From JBBQSU01 sp038234815 (GTDB lineage: Bacteria; Planctomycetota; Phycisphaerae; Tepidisphaerales; Tepidisphaeraceae), in the NCBI GenBank assembly GCA_038234815.1, contig JBBQSU010000056.1, forward strand, positions 1 to 21,819: a stretch of 21,819 bases of DNA, written 5' to 3'. Each line of letters begins with the position of its first letter. The first letter of the stretch is position 1. The notes below the pieces were generated by a model. That model was given only the letters and a program-made list of their open reading frames with translations, was not told the DNA's origin and searched no databases. The translations under genes and the position numbers were made by a program. This document shows positions 1 through 7,009 of the stretch, one piece after another.

Positions 1-56
1 AAATACGGTGGCTGCGACATTTCGGTTCCACACTCCTTGAATTGATGGCGGCGAAC

Positions 57-71
57 CGGGGCCTTGCCCCG
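57..71 (-). terminator. Small GC hairpin after the glycosyltransferase stop codon
   Basis: The sequence is a 6-bp perfect stem (CGGGGC / GCCCCG) with a CTT loop. It begins one base past the TGA stop of the minus-strand glycosyltransferase gene. There is no T-run after it on the minus strand, so if it terminates transcription it is a weak or Rho-assisted site. The remaining bases to the left edge show nothing recognisable. Confidence 0.3.
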
Positions 72-72
72 A

Positions 73-1701
73 TCAAAATGCCGGGGCCATCGCCGGACGC
101 GACATGCCCTTAAAGCTTACTCCACGGGCCAGACGCACCGTCCTTAATAGCAGTCCGTCTCGCTCGATCGGCAGTTCCGGAAGCTCCTGCCAATGTTCAA
201 AGCGGCTCCGCAAAACCGCGTCGGCGTCACCAACGACGAGGGCATCTTTGCCGAACAACGCGGGCCGATCAAGTTGCCGATCGGGCCAGAGGTCATATTG
301 CGCCCACCGGCGCCGGCCTGTCCATGATCCGGTATAGAACGTCCGGGGCTGACCCGGCACATAAAACGCCATCAGCGACGTCATCTGATAGTCCTCGCAG
401 AAAACCATGTCGCCGGGTTTCAGATACGAACCGACATATTCGCCGATCTGGTCGTTTCCGCGAAGTTTGTAGGCGAAATCGACGCGCGCGGGCTTGATTT
501 TGAACGACCATGACTGGGCATTGATCCACCGAACGAGTGGATAGAGCAGCGTGGTATCATAGACCGTCGGAAGCATCACAATTCCCAGACCGATCGCGAT
601 CGCGAGCGTTGTTCGCCAGATTTTGGATACAGAAAGTTCGCGCGACAGGAAATAGCTCGCCAGAATAAGCAGAGTGAAATAGGCCGGGGCCGGCCAGTTG
701 GGTTGTGGCTTGGACCGAAGCGCCGACAGCGAAGTGACGAGGAAGAAAAACAGGCCGATGACGACCAGAAATCTCAGTTGGCGAACGGGTTCAACTCGCC
801 GAAAGCTTCCCGCAGAATCAACTGACTTTGCAACAGTTGCTGGCTCAGAGGATTTTGTAAATCCAACCCGCAAGGCAAAGATCGTCCCCGCGATAACACA
901 CGCGAAGACCGCGGGGTTGATAATCCCGGCCTGCCCAACCAGGAACAGCAGGATGGTAGTTGGCTGGAAGTGACTTTCACCCGAAGCGCCGGTTTGCGTG
1001 CCGACGTGTCGCAGCGTCACCCAGTCGTGCTGGGCATTCCAGATCACCACCGGCAGTGTGCAAAGCAGCGCGATCAGTGTTGCAAGCCAGAATCGGCTGA
1101 GGCGCAGGTGTTTCCGGCTCGCTGGATCAACCAGCAAGAACAACAGCATCGCCGGCAGCCAAAGCAGCATGGCGTACTTGGTGAGAAAGCCGATGCCCAC
1201 CAGCAGGCCGATGATCGGCCAGAGCGCAGAGGCGTCATCAAAAATCGCCTTTGCGGCAAGGCAGGTCGCCAGTGCCCAGAGCAGGAAGAATGGCGAGTCG
1301 ATGGTCATCAGCGACGACCCGGCTGCGAACATCGGCACCAGCCCGCTCAGCAGCACCGTGCCCAGCGCCAGTCGATCCGACTGAAACAACTTGCGCGACA
1401 GCCAATAGAAACATCCGCCCGTGATCGTGGCAAATACGATTGCCGGGTAGCGGATCGCGGGCATGGTCTGGCCGAAGATCGAGCAACTGGCCCGAATGAT
1501 GTACGCGATCGCGGGGCCTTTGCTGTAGTAGCTCAGGTCAAGCTGGCGCGACCAGTCCCAGTATTGGGCCTCGTCGCCGGCCAGGTCCAGCCAGCCGGGC
1601 TTGTGCAACAAGTAAAGGTGCAGCAGGAAATTCAGGACCAGGACCAGCACCAGTAGAAGGCGGCAGCGGAACGGTGAGAGCCAGGACAAGGTTCGGTGCA
1701 T
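73..1701 (-). CDS. GT39 (ArnT/PMT-like) membrane glycosyltransferase
   Basis: A 542-residue polytopic inner-membrane protein. It has a hydrophobic first helix at about residues 14-32, then an acidic loop, then many Leu/Ile/Val-rich membrane segments to about residue 380 and a soluble C-terminal tail. The first periplasmic loop carries the Asp43-Glu44 pair in the context GDEAQYWDWS, followed by YYSKGPAIAYI. This is the signature of the GT39/PMT_2 clan (ArnT, protein O-mannosyltransferases, undecaprenol-linked sugar transferases), where these acids bind the metal and polyprenyl-phosphate sugar. The family transfers a sugar from a lipid carrier to lipid A, protein or another envelope acceptor; the acceptor here cannot be read from sequence. 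The ATG at 1701 is backed by a good ribosome binding site (GGAGG, 7 nt upstream). It lies downstream of the porin terminator, so it is probably transcribed alone. Confidence 0.85.
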   Translation of the reverse strand: MHRTLSWLSPFRCRLLLVLVLVLNFLLHLYLLHKPGWLDLAGDEAQYWDWSRQLDLSYYSKGPAIAYIIRASCSIFGQTMPAIRYPAIVFATITGGCFYWLSRKLFQSDRLALGTVLLSGLVPMFAAGSSLMTIDSPFFLLWALATCLAAKAIFDDASALWPIIGLLVGIGFLTKYAMLLWLPAMLLFLLVDPASRKHLRLSRFWLATLIALLCTLPVVIWNAQHDWVTLRHVGTQTGASGESHFQPTTILLFLVGQAGIINPAVFACVIAGTIFALRVGFTKSSEPATVAKSVDSAGSFRRVEPVRQLRFLVVIGLFFFLVTSLSALRSKPQPNWPAPAYFTLLILASYFLSRELSVSKIWRTTLAIAIGLGIVMLPTVYDTTLLYPLVRWINAQSWSFKIKPARVDFAYKLRGNDQIGEYVGSYLKPGDMVFCEDYQMTSLMAFYVPGQPRTFYTGSWTGRRRWAQYDLWPDRQLDRPALFGKDALVVGDADAVLRSRFEHWQELPELPIERDGLLLRTVRLARGVSFKGMSRPAMAPAF

Positions 1702-1758
1702 ATTTCAACCTCCGTCCGATGCCCGTGGAATCGAGCGCGTGATCGCTCGGGGCGGGCA

Positions 1759-1802
1759 GAAAAAACGCGAAAAGCCGTCGCAGGGGTTGCCCTGCGACGG
1801 CT
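1759..1802 (-). terminator. Rho-independent terminator of the porin gene
   Basis: There is a perfect 13-bp stem (left arm 1773-1785, right arm 1790-1802) with a GTTG loop. Read on the minus strand the hairpin is followed by TTTT and, after CGCG, by a second TTTTTT run. It lies 35 bp past the porin stop codon and 57 bp before the next minus-strand start, so it separates the porin from the glycosyltransferase gene. Confidence 0.9.
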
Positions 1803-1837
1803 GCGTACTTTTTCATAAGGTCTGATGCCGCTTCAGC

Positions 1838-3085
1838 TTAGAAGCTGAAGATGACATCGACGGCCGCCGTCACCTGGTAGTGATCGGTGCCGCCGTCAAA
1901 CACGGCCTTGTCAGCATAGTCCAGCCGGAGTTCCGGTCGGATGAGCAGATTCGAGAGAATCTTGGTGGTCGGCATGGGCTTGATGGCCAGGCCGATCGTC
2001 GCTTCGTAGTAGGTGTTGGGGACGCCGGCCAGGCTGGACGGTGCGCCGCCGTCCTGGTCGTCGAACCATTCACAACGCCCGTTGACAGTGAACATCTCGT
2101 TGATCTTGTAGCTGCCATATCCGGCGATGCCGTACCACTGCGCGGTTTTGCCCGTGCCCGGATCGGCCTGTGCTTCCCAGCCGTAGTCGGCGTTGATTCC
2201 GATGGTCAACTGGTCGGCCACGGCATAGGTGGCCCAGTAATCGAGCACCGTGCGCCAGCCACTCGTGGCCGGATCTTCGCTGCCGGTGATGAAGTTAAAG
2301 TACCCATCGTACTTGTCGTGGCGGTAATGCAACTGGCCCATGTAGTCCAGTTCGCCATTGTTGTCCTCGAACTGATCCCATCCGCGGCTGACACCGAACT
2401 GAACGTCCATATGGTCGTTCAGCTTGTACGCGACAATGGCCCCGGTATGGGTATAGGGTACCTGGTCGAACAGAAAGCTGTGGGAGAAAAGCGCGTTGCC
2501 TGTCGGCAGTACCACTTCATAACCGATCGGCGTATACCACTTGCCCAGACGCACTAACATGCCATTGCCGACCGGAAAAGCCAGATCGATATAGGCCTGG
2601 TTGATGTCGTACTGCACTTCAGGGCTGGAACCTTTCACCAGGCCGGTCTTGCTCGGTGAATAGATGGTCAGGCCGTTGGAGTGAGTGAAGCGCGAATCTT
2701 CGCCCCAGGTTTGCTCGATTCGGCCGCCGATATCGAATTTCATCTTCGACACGTCGACCTTGCGCTCGATCGTCAGGTTCACCTGGTTCAGGAGCAGTTC
2801 CTGATTGTCGGCATTGAACGCATAGCCGGTGATGGTGTCATTCGGGGGATTGCTCATGCTGTAGGTATAAGAACCTTCGATGAGGCCCGAAACCGTGATG
2901 CCTGCCGAATCCATCGACTTGCCAAGCCCGGCCTGATCCAGCAACTGGGTCAGCGGCTTTTTCGTCACTTCTTCGTCCAGATACTTCGGGGCAGTTGACA
3001 GCGCCATGTCGGCGGCCTGGGCAAAGCCCGTGCAAGTCAGGGCAGCCATAAGCGCCCAACGACTTGCCTTGCAACGATTCCACAT
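1838..3085 (-). CDS. BBP2/OmpL-like outer-membrane beta-barrel porin
   Basis: A 415-residue exported protein. The N terminus is a Sec signal peptide (MWNRCKASRW, then a hydrophobic core, cleavage probably after AQA at about residue 24). The mature part is rich in alternating aromatic/hydrophobic strands and ends in a typical barrel C terminus (AAVDVIFSF, last residue Phe). The segment around GKWYTPIGYEVVLPTGN followed by SHSFLF matches the putative beta-barrel porin-2 (OmpL-like) family. The expected role is a diffusion channel; the substrate is not predictable. The frame is open up to 3313, but the ATG at 3085 is chosen because it begins the signal peptide and has an AAGGAG ribosome binding site 5 nt upstream. 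The gene is divergent from nadA across about 290 bp and has its own terminator. Confidence 0.82.
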   Translation of the reverse strand: MWNRCKASRWALMAALTCTGFAQAADMALSTAPKYLDEEVTKKPLTQLLDQAGLGKSMDSAGITVSGLIEGSYTYSMSNPPNDTITGYAFNADNQELLLNQVNLTIERKVDVSKMKFDIGGRIEQTWGEDSRFTHSNGLTIYSPSKTGLVKGSSPEVQYDINQAYIDLAFPVGNGMLVRLGKWYTPIGYEVVLPTGNALFSHSFLFDQVPYTHTGAIVAYKLNDHMDVQFGVSRGWDQFEDNNGELDYMGQLHYRHDKYDGYFNFITGSEDPATSGWRTVLDYWATYAVADQLTIGINADYGWEAQADPGTGKTAQWYGIAGYGSYKINEMFTVNGRCEWFDDQDGGAPSSLAGVPNTYYEATIGLAIKPMPTTKILSNLLIRPELRLDYADKAVFDGGTDHYQVTAAVDVIFSF

Positions 3086-3330
3086 ACGATCTCCTTCCCA
3101 CAAGGGGAGTAGTAAAGAGGTTCCCTGATCGATCCGCCGGAGCGCGTTGGCGGAGGCCATCCAAAGTTGGCACGGCCGTATTATGTACAAATCCAAAAGA
3201 ACGCAAACAGCCTGCCCGGAAATAACATCCGGCCGGCTCACATCCGCGCAGAGCCAGGTCAGAATCGAAAGAACCCCATGCGGGTCGTTCCATCGCAATT
3301 CCGAGCATTCCAATGATCGGACAGAAGGCT

Positions 3331-3350
3331 ACAATCACAACAGTGATTGT
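3331..3350. promoter_or_regulatory. Perfect 8+8 bp dyad upstream of nadA (candidate operator)
   Basis: ACAATCAC, spacer AACA, GTGATTGT: two perfectly inverted 8-bp arms ending 24 bp before the nadA ATG. The position fits a repressor site or a 5'-UTR hairpin for nadA. It does not match the NiaR or NrtR consensus sites as I remember them, so the cognate regulator is unknown. The rest of the 3086-3374 divergent interval shows no confident promoter; a CATAAT-like -10 for the porin near 3180 is only suggestive. Confidence 0.45.
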
Positions 3351-3374
3351 GCTTCTTATCAGGCTTATAACACG

Positions 3375-4577
3375 ATGAATCATTGGCAAAAGTCGCTCCC
3401 GGAAATCTATAAAGCCCTTTCAGAAAACGAATTGCGCGTGCGCATCGGTTCTGTTAAGGAATTGTTAGGCTCGCGTCTGGCCATTCTCGGTCATCACTAT
3501 CAGCAGGACGCCATTATCGACTTATCGGACTTCGTGGGAGACAGCTTCGAACTCTCCCGCCGGGCCGCCGAACAAAAGGGCGTCGAATTCGTCGTCTTCT
3601 GCGGCGTCCACTTCATGGCCGAATCGGCGGACATCCTGACCGACGAATCCGTCCGCGTGATCCTGCCCGACCTGGGCGCCGGCTGTTCCATGGCCGACAT
3701 GGCCAACCTCGATCAAACACTCGATTGCTGGGCACAACTCATTGCCACCTGCCCCGACCAGCGCATCGTGCCCATCACCTACATGAATTCGTCGGCCGCG
3801 ATCAAGGCCTTTGTTGGCGAGCATGGCGGGGCCGTCTGCACCAGCAGCAACTGCCGAAATGTGCTCGAATGGGCCATGGCCAACCCCGCCACTCCCGCCG
3901 AGCAGCCGCCCGGCCAAACTTCTTCTCGTCCCCCGGCGCAAAAAACCAAGGTCCTCTTCTTCCCCGATCAACACCTTGGCCGCAACACCGCTGCCGCCAT
4001 GGGCTATCCCCTCGACCGCATGGTCGTCTGGGATCCAACCCAGGACCTCGGCGGCAATTCCGAAGAGCAGCTTCGCCAGGCGGATTTTGTCCTGTGGAAA
4101 GGCCATTGCAGCGTCCACCAGCTTTTCCGACCCGAACACATCGACCAGGCCCGCGCCAAGCATCCCGGCATCAAGGTGATCGTCCATCCCGAGTGCCGGT
4201 ACGAAGTCGTCCAGCAGGCAGACCTGGCCGGCAGCACCGCCTATATTGTCGATCAGATCAACAAAGCCTCGCCCGGCACCAAATGGGCCGTCGGCACCGA
4301 AGTTCACCTTATCAATCGCCTGGCCCATCTGCATCCCGAGCAAAAAATCGTCGTCCTCAGCGATTGCCAGTGCCTCTGCACCACCATGTTCCGCATCGAT
4401 CTGCCGCACCTGTGCTGGGTGCTGGAAAACCTCCTCGCCGGTCAGGTCGTCAACGAAATCAAGGTCGATGCCAACACCCGAAAATGGGCGATGATTGCGC
4501 TCGAGCGCATGCTGGCCATCAAGGGCACGGGCAACCCTGTTGGCAAGGCCCAGCCGGCTGGGAACACTATTGACTAG
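3375..4577 (+). CDS. nadA: Quinolinate synthase NadA (type 3 subfamily)
   Basis: A 400-residue cytosolic enzyme that condenses iminoaspartate with dihydroxyacetone phosphate to quinolinate in de novo NAD synthesis, using a [4Fe-4S] cluster. Motifs in order are GHHYQ (39-43), GDSFELS (55-61), CGVHFMAESADILT (76-89), LPDLGAGCSMADM (98-109), YMNSSAAIKAF (136-146), FFPDQHLGRNTA (195-206), WKGHCSVH (241-248), HPEC (271-274) and GTEVHLINRL. The three cluster cysteines by comparison with the Bacillus-type enzyme are Cys104, Cys245 and probably Cys335. A Pro/Ser-rich insert of about 21 residues (roughly 171-191) separates the first two and makes the protein longer than usual. The frame is open upstream, but homology begins at the ATG at 3375. 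No nadB or nadC lies in the window. The gene is followed by the phosphogluconolactonase gene after 69 bp. Confidence 0.95.
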   Translation: MNHWQKSLPEIYKALSENELRVRIGSVKELLGSRLAILGHHYQQDAIIDLSDFVGDSFELSRRAAEQKGVEFVVFCGVHFMAESADILTDESVRVILPDLGAGCSMADMANLDQTLDCWAQLIATCPDQRIVPITYMNSSAAIKAFVGEHGGAVCTSSNCRNVLEWAMANPATPAEQPPGQTSSRPPAQKTKVLFFPDQHLGRNTAAAMGYPLDRMVVWDPTQDLGGNSEEQLRQADFVLWKGHCSVHQLFRPEHIDQARAKHPGIKVIVHPECRYEVVQQADLAGSTAYIVDQINKASPGTKWAVGTEVHLINRLAHLHPEQKIVVLSDCQCLCTTMFRIDLPHLCWVLENLLAGQVVNEIKVDANTRKWAMIALERMLAIKGTGNPVGKAQPAGNTID

Positions 4578-4614
4578 GCCACCGCCGGTGGAGTCCACTG
4601 GCCGGCGCGCTTGC

Positions 4615-4630
4615 CAAACCTGCGGGTTTG
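4615..4630 (+). terminator. Small hairpin between nadA and the lactonase gene
   Basis: CAAACC, loop TGCG, GGTTTG: a perfect 6-bp stem with a tetraloop, 38 bp past the nadA stop. There is no clear T-run, so it may be an mRNA processing or attenuation element instead of a terminator. The two genes could still be co-transcribed. Confidence 0.25.
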
Positions 4631-4646
4631 ATTCACGCTTGTCTCT

Positions 4647-5378
4647 ATGAAAGCTGACCTCAAAGTTCTCGCCAATCCGGCCCAGTTGGCCAAAGAGGCC
4701 GCCGAGGTCGTGATTCTGATCGGCACGCAGGCCATTGAGGACCGCGCGGTTTTTGCCCTGGGATTGTCCGGCGGAAGCACGCCCAAGGCCCTGTTCGAGC
4801 ACCTCGCCTCCGATGCCTGCCGGGCACGCCTCGACTGGACCAAGGTCGAAATTTACTTCATGGACGAGCGGTGCGTTCCTCCCAGCGACAACGAAAGCAA
4901 CTACCGCCTGGCCGAGCGGGCCCTCCTGGGCCAATTGCCGATTTCCTCGGCCAACGTCCATCGGATCAAAGGCGAGATCGACCCCGCCCGCGCTGCCAAG
5001 GACTACGACCGCTTGCTCCAGGCACGCTTTGCAGACTCCGGCCTCGACCTTGCCCTGCTTGGCATGGGTAATGACGGTCATACTGCCTCCCTGTTTCCAC
5101 GATCCAAAGCCTTGAGCGCATCCAATGCCTGGTGCGCCGCTCAGTTCATCGAAAAATCCACCACCGGCCGAAGCTGGCGCGTCACCCTTACCGCGCCGTT
5201 CATCAACCGCTCGCGCAACGTGCTGGTGCTGATCGCCGGCGCCGCCAAGGCCAAAATCCTGGCCACCGTCCTCAATGGCCCGAAAAATGTTCTCGATCTG
5301 CCGATTCAATTGATCGACCCTCCACAAGGCCAGATGCTATGGCTAACCGATGCCGCCGCCGCCAGCGAACTCCGCTAA
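4647..5378 (+). CDS. pgl: 6-phosphogluconolactonase (DevB/Pgl family)
   Basis: A 243-residue cytosolic enzyme, the normal family length. It hydrolyses 6-phosphogluconolactone to 6-phosphogluconate, the second step of the oxidative pentose phosphate pathway. Visible family motifs are LSGGSTPKALF (40-50, phosphate-binding loop), FMDERCVP (71-78), NYRLAERALL and the active-site block GMGNDGHTASLFP (139-151), plus a C-terminal LIAGAAKA segment. The nagB/GPI-like fold is also shared by glucosamine-6-phosphate deaminase, but GNDGHTASLFP and the length favour the lactonase. No clear ribosome binding site precedes the ATG, suggesting leader-poor translation or coupling with nadA 69 bp upstream. No zwf or gnd gene is seen nearby. 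Confidence 0.93.
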   Translation: MKADLKVLANPAQLAKEAAEVVILIGTQAIEDRAVFALGLSGGSTPKALFEHLASDACRARLDWTKVEIYFMDERCVPPSDNESNYRLAERALLGQLPISSANVHRIKGEIDPARAAKDYDRLLQARFADSGLDLALLGMGNDGHTASLFPRSKALSASNAWCAAQFIEKSTTGRSWRVTLTAPFINRSRNVLVLIAGAAKAKILATVLNGPKNVLDLPIQLIDPPQGQMLWLTDAAAASELR

Positions 5379-5659
5379 GCCCCAGACGCCGCGCCCCGCG
5401 CCCAGTAAGTTGCGGCTTGGCCGTCGTCCCACCTTCTTATAATCCCGCACGTTGCCCATAGAACTTCCTCCAGATTTCCCCTTGGCCCGCACGCAATACC
5501 GATGCCCTCGCGTGTCGTCGTGGTCACCCCCCTCGACTGCGCGACTCCCCGAAACCTGCCGTTTCGCCGGACACGGCGTCTGATGACAAGAAAGTGTCTC
5601 GAAGCGCACTTCCTTGAAAATCGGCCAAATTCGCAAGATTCGGACCGATTTTCGCGGCA

Positions 5660-5704
5660 AAAGGGGGTCCAAAGGGGGTCCCAAAGAGGTCCCAATGGGG
5701 TCCC
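5660..5704. repeat. Four degenerate tandem copies of an 11-12 bp AAAGGGGGTCCC unit
   Basis: Consecutive units are AAAGGGGGTCC (5660-5670), AAAGGGGGTCCC (5671-5682), AAAGAGGTCCC (5683-5693) and AATGGGGTCCC (5694-5704). Unit length alternates between 11 and 12, so the array does not keep a reading frame. A related GGGTCCC occurs again about 30 bp downstream. No function is evident. Confidence 0.7.
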
Positions 5705-5785
5705 TGAGCGTTCTGAGAGCCTTCAGAAACTTAAAATCCGGGTCCCGCTTATTGGATCGACCCCAACCCAGTAATGCACCTCCGG

Positions 5786-5879
5786 CTTGGCCGGACGACT
5801 TGCGCGTTGCCGGAAAAATCGCGGTCGCCTTTGGCGCACTGGGTCTTGTCCCGGGTGTGGGTCGGACTTGGCCGGACGA
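5786..5879 (+). repeat. Direct repeat of CTTGGCCGGACGA, 81 bp apart
   Basis: The 13-mer occurs at 5786-5798 and again at 5867-5879. With GC-rich background a 13-bp match this close is unlikely by chance, but it could be a remnant of a local duplication. Nothing else in the interval is recognisable. Confidence 0.45.
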
Positions 5880-6027
5880 TTGACCGGGTGCGAATCCACC
5901 ACCGAGCCATAACCTCGCGGCGCAAGCCCACGCGGCCGGGCAAACGGGTAATAGATCAGTCGAGACAGCCAGTTCTCTATTGGTCATAACTATAGCCCTC
6001 TACCTAAGGGCCACAATTGCACGTTGG

Positions 6028-6053
6028 TGCGCGAATTGGCGCTTTTTCGCGCA
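6028..6053. repeat. Inverted repeat TGCGCGAA / TTCGCGCA
   Basis: Two perfect 8-bp arms (6028-6035 and 6046-6053) enclose a 10-bp loop. Allowing a 2-bp bulge the stem extends with GTTG/CAAC. Its left flank TTGGTGCGC is identical to the start of the 36-bp palindrome 114 bp downstream, so the two may be related elements. Confidence 0.5.
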
Positions 6054-6136
6054 ACTCGGAGTGCTCAAAAAGACACTCAAGTGCTTGCTGATGCATCACT
6101 TATAAAAAATAAAATATTTCTGCAAGGAGGTCAAAT

Positions 6137-6172
6137 CTTGGTGCGCTTTTTGGCGCCAAAAAGCGCACCAAG
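6137..6172. repeat. Perfect 36-bp palindrome without spacer
   Basis: Left arm 6137-6154 (CTTGGTGCGCTTTTTGGC) is the exact reverse complement of 6155-6172. The centre is GGCGCC. It lies directly after an AT-rich patch and an AAGGAGGT sequence. As DNA it could extrude a cruciform or bind a dimeric protein. As RNA on either strand it would form an 18-bp stem less the loop. No T-run follows, so it is not a standard terminator. Confidence 0.8.
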
Positions 6173-6522
6173 TTTCCCCCGACCCCTCCAGAGTCGCCCC
6201 CGCCCGGAGCCCTCACAAGCGCTATTTAGGTAGGATGGGTACTGCGCACCGACGCACGATATCGCGTGGCGGGAACACGGCGGGTGGTGCCCACTCCGCC
6301 GAACTCTCCGCTAGTCAGCGTATTCAGCAGAACCCTGGGGACCGAATGCCCCACGGCGACGGAGACACGGCGCTATGGACGTAATAAACAATGACCCCCT
6401 TATGTCTGTCCATATAAATCGATGGAACGATCAAAGTCTTCTTACTACAATTATTTCTGTTCAACCGAGGCGATTGTCGGGGAAGACATATCTTCCGACA
6501 TTCGTCCAAGGGATGATAGGTT

Positions 6523-6759
6523 ATGCCGCCTGACGAACCATCGCAGCTTTCGCAGAACTCGCTGGAATATGAGACGCCGGTTCCAAGAGCTTGGCGTGTC
6601 GTGACGATCCCCCGCGGGCTTTTTGCTTTCCACCGGATGATGCTCGAAAACGTCGAAGTCCTTTCGATCATCTACGGCATCGTTGTCATGAGTGTCGGCT
6701 GGCTATTCAAGTTGGTTGGAATTGTCTTCGTCGTTAAGCCGAAGAGACCGGCGACATAA
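6523..6759 (+). CDS. Possible small single-span membrane protein
   Basis: A 78-residue frame without recognisable family. Residues 1-45 are polar to mixed. Residues 46-71 form a continuous hydrophobic stretch (VLSIIYGIVVMSVGWLFKLVGIVFVV) suited to one membrane helix, or a helix plus a re-entrant segment. The last residues are basic (KPKRP), suggesting a cytoplasmic C terminus. Codon third positions in the second half favour G/C as in neighbouring genes, which supports coding. A weak purine-rich site (AAGGGATGATAGG) precedes the ATG and a hairpin (6476-6499) lies in the presumed leader. It stands alone in the gene-poor region. It may be a real orphan gene or a chance frame. Confidence 0.4.
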   Translation: MPPDEPSQLSQNSLEYETPVPRAWRVVTIPRGLFAFHRMMLENVEVLSIIYGIVVMSVGWLFKLVGIVFVVKPKRPAT

Positions 6760-7009
6760 CCCCACATTGCCATAGACCGGCCCCGCGTCGGGCGTTCCGA
6801 TAGACCGCGCGACATAAAGGGGCCATTCACATTTTTGACCGCGGACACGGGAAAGAAACGGGGAACTTTAGTGCCCGGAGGAGGAACCGCAATGGGGATA
6901 TCTAGAATGCTGTCGCAGACCGCCGCGTGTCCATCCGGCACTGACCCCGCCGCCACAATATCCTGAATGCCACGGGTGCCCCCTTCGTGTCTTCGTGGTT
7001 AACCCCCGC
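6760..7009. other. Intergenic interval before the 3' end of ispF
   Basis: No supported gene is seen in this 250-bp stretch. It holds short repeats of ATAGACCG near 6773 and 6800, a 24-codon frame at 6892-6966 behind a GGAGGAGG sequence, and an ACGAAG-type repeat close to the ispF stop. The 24-codon frame is too short to call. Confidence 0.4.
6983..7002 (-). repeat. Dispersed ACCACGAAGACACGAAG repeat, copy 1
   Basis: CTTCGTGTCTTCGTGGTTAA on the plus strand is the reverse complement of the TTAACCACGAAGACACGAAG motif, which also occurs at 7517-7535, 7628-7645 and 7655-7671. All copies in the window flank ispF. Confidence 0.75.

Larger units (their letters stand above)
5379..6522. other. Gene-poor region with small repeats and palindromes
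   Basis: About 1.1 kb contains no open frame with a recognisable protein family. Its longest frames are low-complexity or arginine-rich and mutually overlapping. What can be seen: degenerate tandem repeats (5660-5704), a repeated 13-mer (5786 and 5867), a small hairpin GCCCT/AGGGC at 5995-6011, an inverted repeat at 6028-6053, an AT-rich patch at about 6100-6120, a perfect 36-bp palindrome at 6137-6172, and an imperfect hairpin at 6476-6499 (GTCG+GAAGA / TCTTC+CGAC). The composition differs from the flanking genes. It could be a decayed gene, an unrecognised RNA locus or a repeat-mediated insertion. I see no integrase, transposase or tRNA. Confidence 0.6.

Noticed and set aside
970..1656. A 228-codon plus-strand frame opposite the glycosyltransferase
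   Set aside because: Gln/Arg/His-rich antisense of hydrophobic membrane segments, a common artefact.
3522..5327. A 601-codon open frame on the minus strand opposite nadA and pgl
   Set aside because: Its protein is a low-complexity Gly/Ala/Asp/His-rich antisense of two well-conserved genes. GC-rich codon bias on the plus strand creates such antisense frames.
5417..5443. Promoter-like TTGGCC with TATAAT downstream of pgl
   Set aside because: The spacing is 15 bp and no gene follows, so the TATAAT is probably chance.
5881..5906. A tRNA-like T-arm sequence (GGGTGCGAATCCACC followed by a CCA)
   Set aside because: No matching acceptor stem, D-arm or anticodon arm can be found in the preceding 80 bases, and the T-loop TTC is changed to TGC.
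5343..5987. A 214-codon minus-strand frame in the gene-poor region
   Set aside because: Arginine-, glycine- and proline-rich with no motif, overlapping equally open plus-strand frames and the tandem repeat. No ribosome binding site or family likeness.
6324..6671. A 115-codon minus-strand frame opposite the small membrane protein
   Set aside because: Cysteine/serine/arginine mixed composition with no domain; the plus-strand frame has better codon character.
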